44,355 nucleotides of DNA from Paracoccaceae bacterium (GTDB taxonomy: Bacteria > Pseudomonadota > Alphaproteobacteria > Rhodobacterales > Rhodobacteraceae): positions 1-44,355 of the forward strand of contig JAKITE010000007.1 in assembly GCA_021648225.1 (NCBI GenBank), written 5' to 3'. The translations under genes and the position numbers were made by a program. Under the pieces are notes generated by a model, which searched no databases, had not been told where the DNA came from, and worked only from the letters and a program-made list of their open reading frames with translations. Below, piece after piece: positions 42,422-44,355 of the stretch; the first letter of the stretch is position 1, and the number at the start of each line of letters is the position of its first letter.

Positions 42422-43559
42422 GTGATGTTCTTTCCATAAGGGGGATGCAAATATCGGTGCGCAGGTCTTGGGCTGCGGTGGTTTGCGGGGAATTGAGATA
42501 GATATCTAGGGTCAGGACCCATTAATCCTACATCACTGGCGTGGTTTTCCCGAAATATCAGTGGTTTGGCGCGTGCCGCGAATAGTGGTTCTATTTGCCA
42601 GCGCGCCGAGCCGCTGAGATGAAGGGAAAACCACGTCCTGCGGATTTGGCATATTTTCCCGCTGACTGCGTTACAGGCCCTTGAAATAGAACAACTATTC
42701 CTGCGGGCCTGTGCCTGCTCAGCGAAAAAATCTGTCAAACCAGTGGTGCAGGATTAATGGGTCCTGACCCTAGGGCGGGGTGTTCTGCTGGGGCCTCATC
42801 CGATGCCGGAAACCAGCATCCGAATATCCAGTCATAGGCCAGCCCGAGCCGCTCATAAGGGCCGTGATATTCAAACACTGCATAACAGCCCGAATAGGTA
42901 TGAAATAGTTCAAGCGGTTTGGTCGGCGTGGCATTGGCGGCAATCTCGATTCCGGCCAATGAGCGCAGCTTGCTGGCTTGGGTAAGGGCCGGATCATCAT
43001 AATACAGCCCGTAAAGCCGCCCAACCGGCAGGCTTTGGGCCATGGCGGCTTTGACCAGCTGCATAAAAGCCGTGCTGCCGTTATAAGGTCCGGTATGGTG
43101 GATGACACCCAGACGAAGCTCGGGCAGGCTGCGGATGTTTACCTTAAGGTTTTTGGTGGTCATGCTGGTGGCAAAGCTTTCCAGCTTTAAGGTGAAAGGG
43201 CGCGGCGCGGTATGGGGTGAGGCACGAAAACCTGACGGCGTGTGGCCAAGCTGGGCCTTGAAGGCGCGGCCAAAACTTTCGGGGCTGGCATAACCGGCAT
43301 CGCGGCCGATTTGCTTAAGGCTGGCACCGGTGTTTTTAAGCTGCTGGCTGGCGCGGTTGAGCTTCAGGCGTTTGATGGTGGAATGAATGGTTTCACCGGT
43401 AATGCCGCGATATACTCGGTGCCAATGGAATCGCGAAAGGCAGGCAACCCCGGCCAAGGCATCCAGATCAAGGGAATCATCAAGATTGGCATTGATATGG
43501 TCAATCACCCGCTGCATCCGCTGATGATAGCGATTCTTGTTGGTTGGGGCCGAAAGCAC
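42411..43559 (-). pseudogene. AraC-family regulator with GyrI effector domain, interrupted by a MITE
   Basis: The gene has a two-helix AraC DNA-binding domain (VIDHINANLDDSLDLDALA, SRFHWHRVYRG, QIGRDAGYASPESFGRAFKA) followed by a GyrI-type ligand domain (RSLPELRLGVIHHTGPY to YDWIFGCWFP). A 260-bp element plus one CTAG copy sits in the last tenth of the gene. The present frame ends with EHPAL-GSGPINPAPLV from the element (stop at 42735). Removing the insert and one CTAG joins EHPAL to DIYLNSPQTTAAQDLRTD in frame and on to the stop at 42411, a normal GyrI end of 30 residues. The start is a GTG at 43559 with AGGAA upstream; a TTG at 43676 is possible. The DNA-binding part is intact and might still work. 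Confidence 0.85.
42506..42773. mobile_element. IS5-type miniature inverted-repeat element (MITE) with CTAG duplication
   Basis: A 268-bp unit counting both flanking CTAG copies. The 34-base ends (42506-42539 and the complement of 42740-42773) begin CTAGGGTCAGGACCCATTAA and match at 32 of 34 positions. CTAG at both outer edges is a likely target-site duplication, the YTAR type of the IS5 group. Internal inverted repeats exist: CGTGGTTTTCCC (42540-42551) with GGGAAAACCACG (42624-42635), and GAATAGTGGTTCTATTTG (42580-42597) with the complement of 42683-42700 (16 of 18). No transposase is encoded; it depends on a related element elsewhere. Confidence 0.85.
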
Positions 43560-43680
43560 GTTCGGGGTTTCCTTTCGAATAGGCACAGAGGCTGCAACGC
43601 AGTAAAGCACAGCATTACCCAACAAATCTTGCTGTTTTTGCTCTATATCTAGCGGGTGGCATAAGGCCGAATACAAGCAG

Positions 43681-43752
43681 TAAAAGTTTTTTCAAAAATA
43701 TCGCAAAAAAGGCAATTTAGTGCTTGCGCGACTCGTCCCCAGCCCATAGATA
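43681..43752 (+). promoter_or_regulatory. rRNA operon promoter with UP-like A/T tracts
   Basis: TTGCGC (43724-43729) serves as -35 and TAGATA (43747-43752) as a weak -10 with a 17-base spacer. Directly upstream, phased A and T runs (AAAAGTTTTTTCAAAAATA, then CGCAAAAAAGGCAATTT; 43682-43718) look like an UP element. CTTGCGC-type -35 boxes are typical of Rhodobacter rrn promoters. It lies about 390 bases before the 16S gene. Confidence 0.5.
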
Positions 43753-44137
43753 ACCACACATCGGAGCCAACAACATGTTGCTTCGGTCAAACAGAGACAG
43801 TTCGGAACGGAGGTTGCGTGAATAACGCGCCGATGTTCTTTGTCTCTGCGCTCTTTGAAATTATTAACTAAAAAGAAGAGATATGCGGATGGTTTGGGTT
43901 TCAAACGGAGTTTGAGCTTGATGTATATCGGTTACTTAGATTGAGATGGCTTCGGTTGTTTTGATTGATGATAGTGACAGTCAGCTTCACTGTTTTGGGC
44001 TTTTGTTTTTCGGAATGAAAGTTTGGAACTATGAAATAAGAACGAACGAAAAGCCGTTCAGCATTTATGTTGGACAGTTTCTTTTGTTTGTGATGTGCAT
44101 TGGTTTAGACGTCAAGGATATGCAAGTAATTGCATTT
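43753..44137 (+). other. 16S rRNA leader with antitermination elements
   Basis: There is no protein gene in this stretch. It holds a long-range stem CAGAGACA/TGTCTCTG (43792-43799, 43841-43848) enclosing a small GCGT-GAATA-ACGC hairpin (43816-43828, boxB-like). CGCTCTTTGAAA at 43849-43860 resembles boxA (E. coli TGCTCTTTAAC). ACATCGG (43758-43764) can also pair with CCGATGT (43830-43836). The rest, to the 16S start, is AT-rich leader. Confidence 0.6.
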
Positions 44138-44355
44138 CAACTTGAGAGTTTGATCCTGGCTCAGAACGAACGCTGGCGGCACGCCTAACACATGCAAGTC
44201 GAGCGCAGTGATGATCTTCGGATTATCACCGAGCGGCGGACGGGTTAGTAACGCGTGGGAACATACCCTTTTCTATGGAATAGCCATTGGAAACGATGAT
44301 TAATACCATATACGCCCTTTGGGGGAAAGATTTATCGGAGAAGGATTGGCCCGCG
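44138..44355 (+). rRNA. rrs: 16S ribosomal RNA, 5' part (runs off right edge)
   Basis: Starts near CAACTTGAGAGTTTGATCC and includes the universal GAGTTTGATCCTGGCTCAG primer site, AACGAACGCTGGCGGCACGC and AACACATGCAAGTCGAGCGC. The hypervariable V1 is short, and AGTAACGCGTGGGAACATAC and GGATTGGCCCGCG are typical of Rhodobacterales. About the first 218 bases are present; the mature 5' end is approximate within a few bases. Confidence 0.97.

Noticed and set aside
42340..42738. Open frame across the MITE
   Set aside because: It consists of terminal-repeat and gene-flank sequence; no transposase motif (DDE) is present.
43560..43676. AraC gene start at the TTG at 43676
   Set aside because: The added 39 residues have no family similarity and the GTG at 43559 has a ribosome binding site; kept only as an alternative.
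1..44355. CRISPR array or prophage
   Set aside because: No regularly spaced direct repeats, integrase, terminase or capsid-like gene is visible.

Overview
The window comes from an alphaproteobacterium of the order Rhodobacterales, most likely the roseobacter group. Evidence for this is the partial 16S rRNA at the right edge, the Rhodobacter-type porin, the cysteine-poor 41-residue ribosomal protein L36, the leuS-lptE-holA order and a beta-hydroxyaspartate-cycle enzyme pair. Base composition is moderate, and one gene near 40 kb is clearly AT-richer than the rest.

Left part (1-9691): a glycolate/glyoxylate locus. It starts inside bhcC (beta-hydroxyaspartate aldolase), followed by bhcD (iminosuccinate reductase), a GntR/FCD regulator on the minus strand, a TRAP transporter (dctP, dctQ, dctM) and the three glycolate oxidase subunits glcD, glcE and glcF. 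Read together, a 2-hydroxy acid such as glycolate would be imported, oxidised to glyoxylate and assimilated through the beta-hydroxyaspartate cycle. The TRAP substrate is an inference. The binding-protein gene dctP carries an in-frame TAG just after its signal peptide.

Middle part (9746-23288): rmuC, a decayed methyltransferase gene, a small heat-shock protein, a flavoprotein, then a minus-strand group (glutathione transferase, SemiSWEET, holA, lptE, leuS), a porin, yggS, and a minus-strand pair made of an ECF sigma factor and a membrane-anchored von Willebrand A protein.

23.5-31.9 kb: a compact plus-strand operon with a long acyl-CoA synthetase, a complete Liv-type ABC transporter and a PaaK-like CoA ligase. 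This is probably an import-and-activate system for an unidentified carboxylic acid. It is followed by a secreted, cysteine-free caspase-fold-like protein with two peptidoglycan-binding domains, then rpmJ and tRNA-Val on the minus strand, an N-formylglutamate amidohydrolase family gene, dinB and pyrF.

Right part (36.9-44.4 kb): clpB behind a near-consensus heat-shock promoter but with a frameshift near its 3' end; an AT-rich orphan ParB-like gene; a cluster of palindromes; a DUF302 gene; a GyrI-like gene; an AraC/GyrI regulator gene interrupted by a 260-bp miniature inverted-repeat element flanked by CTAG; and an rRNA operon promoter, leader and 16S start.

Four lesions that are not transposon insertions (dctP stop, two in the methyltransferase, clpB frameshift) lie in 44 kb. 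Some may be consensus errors of the assembly, so each should be checked against reads.
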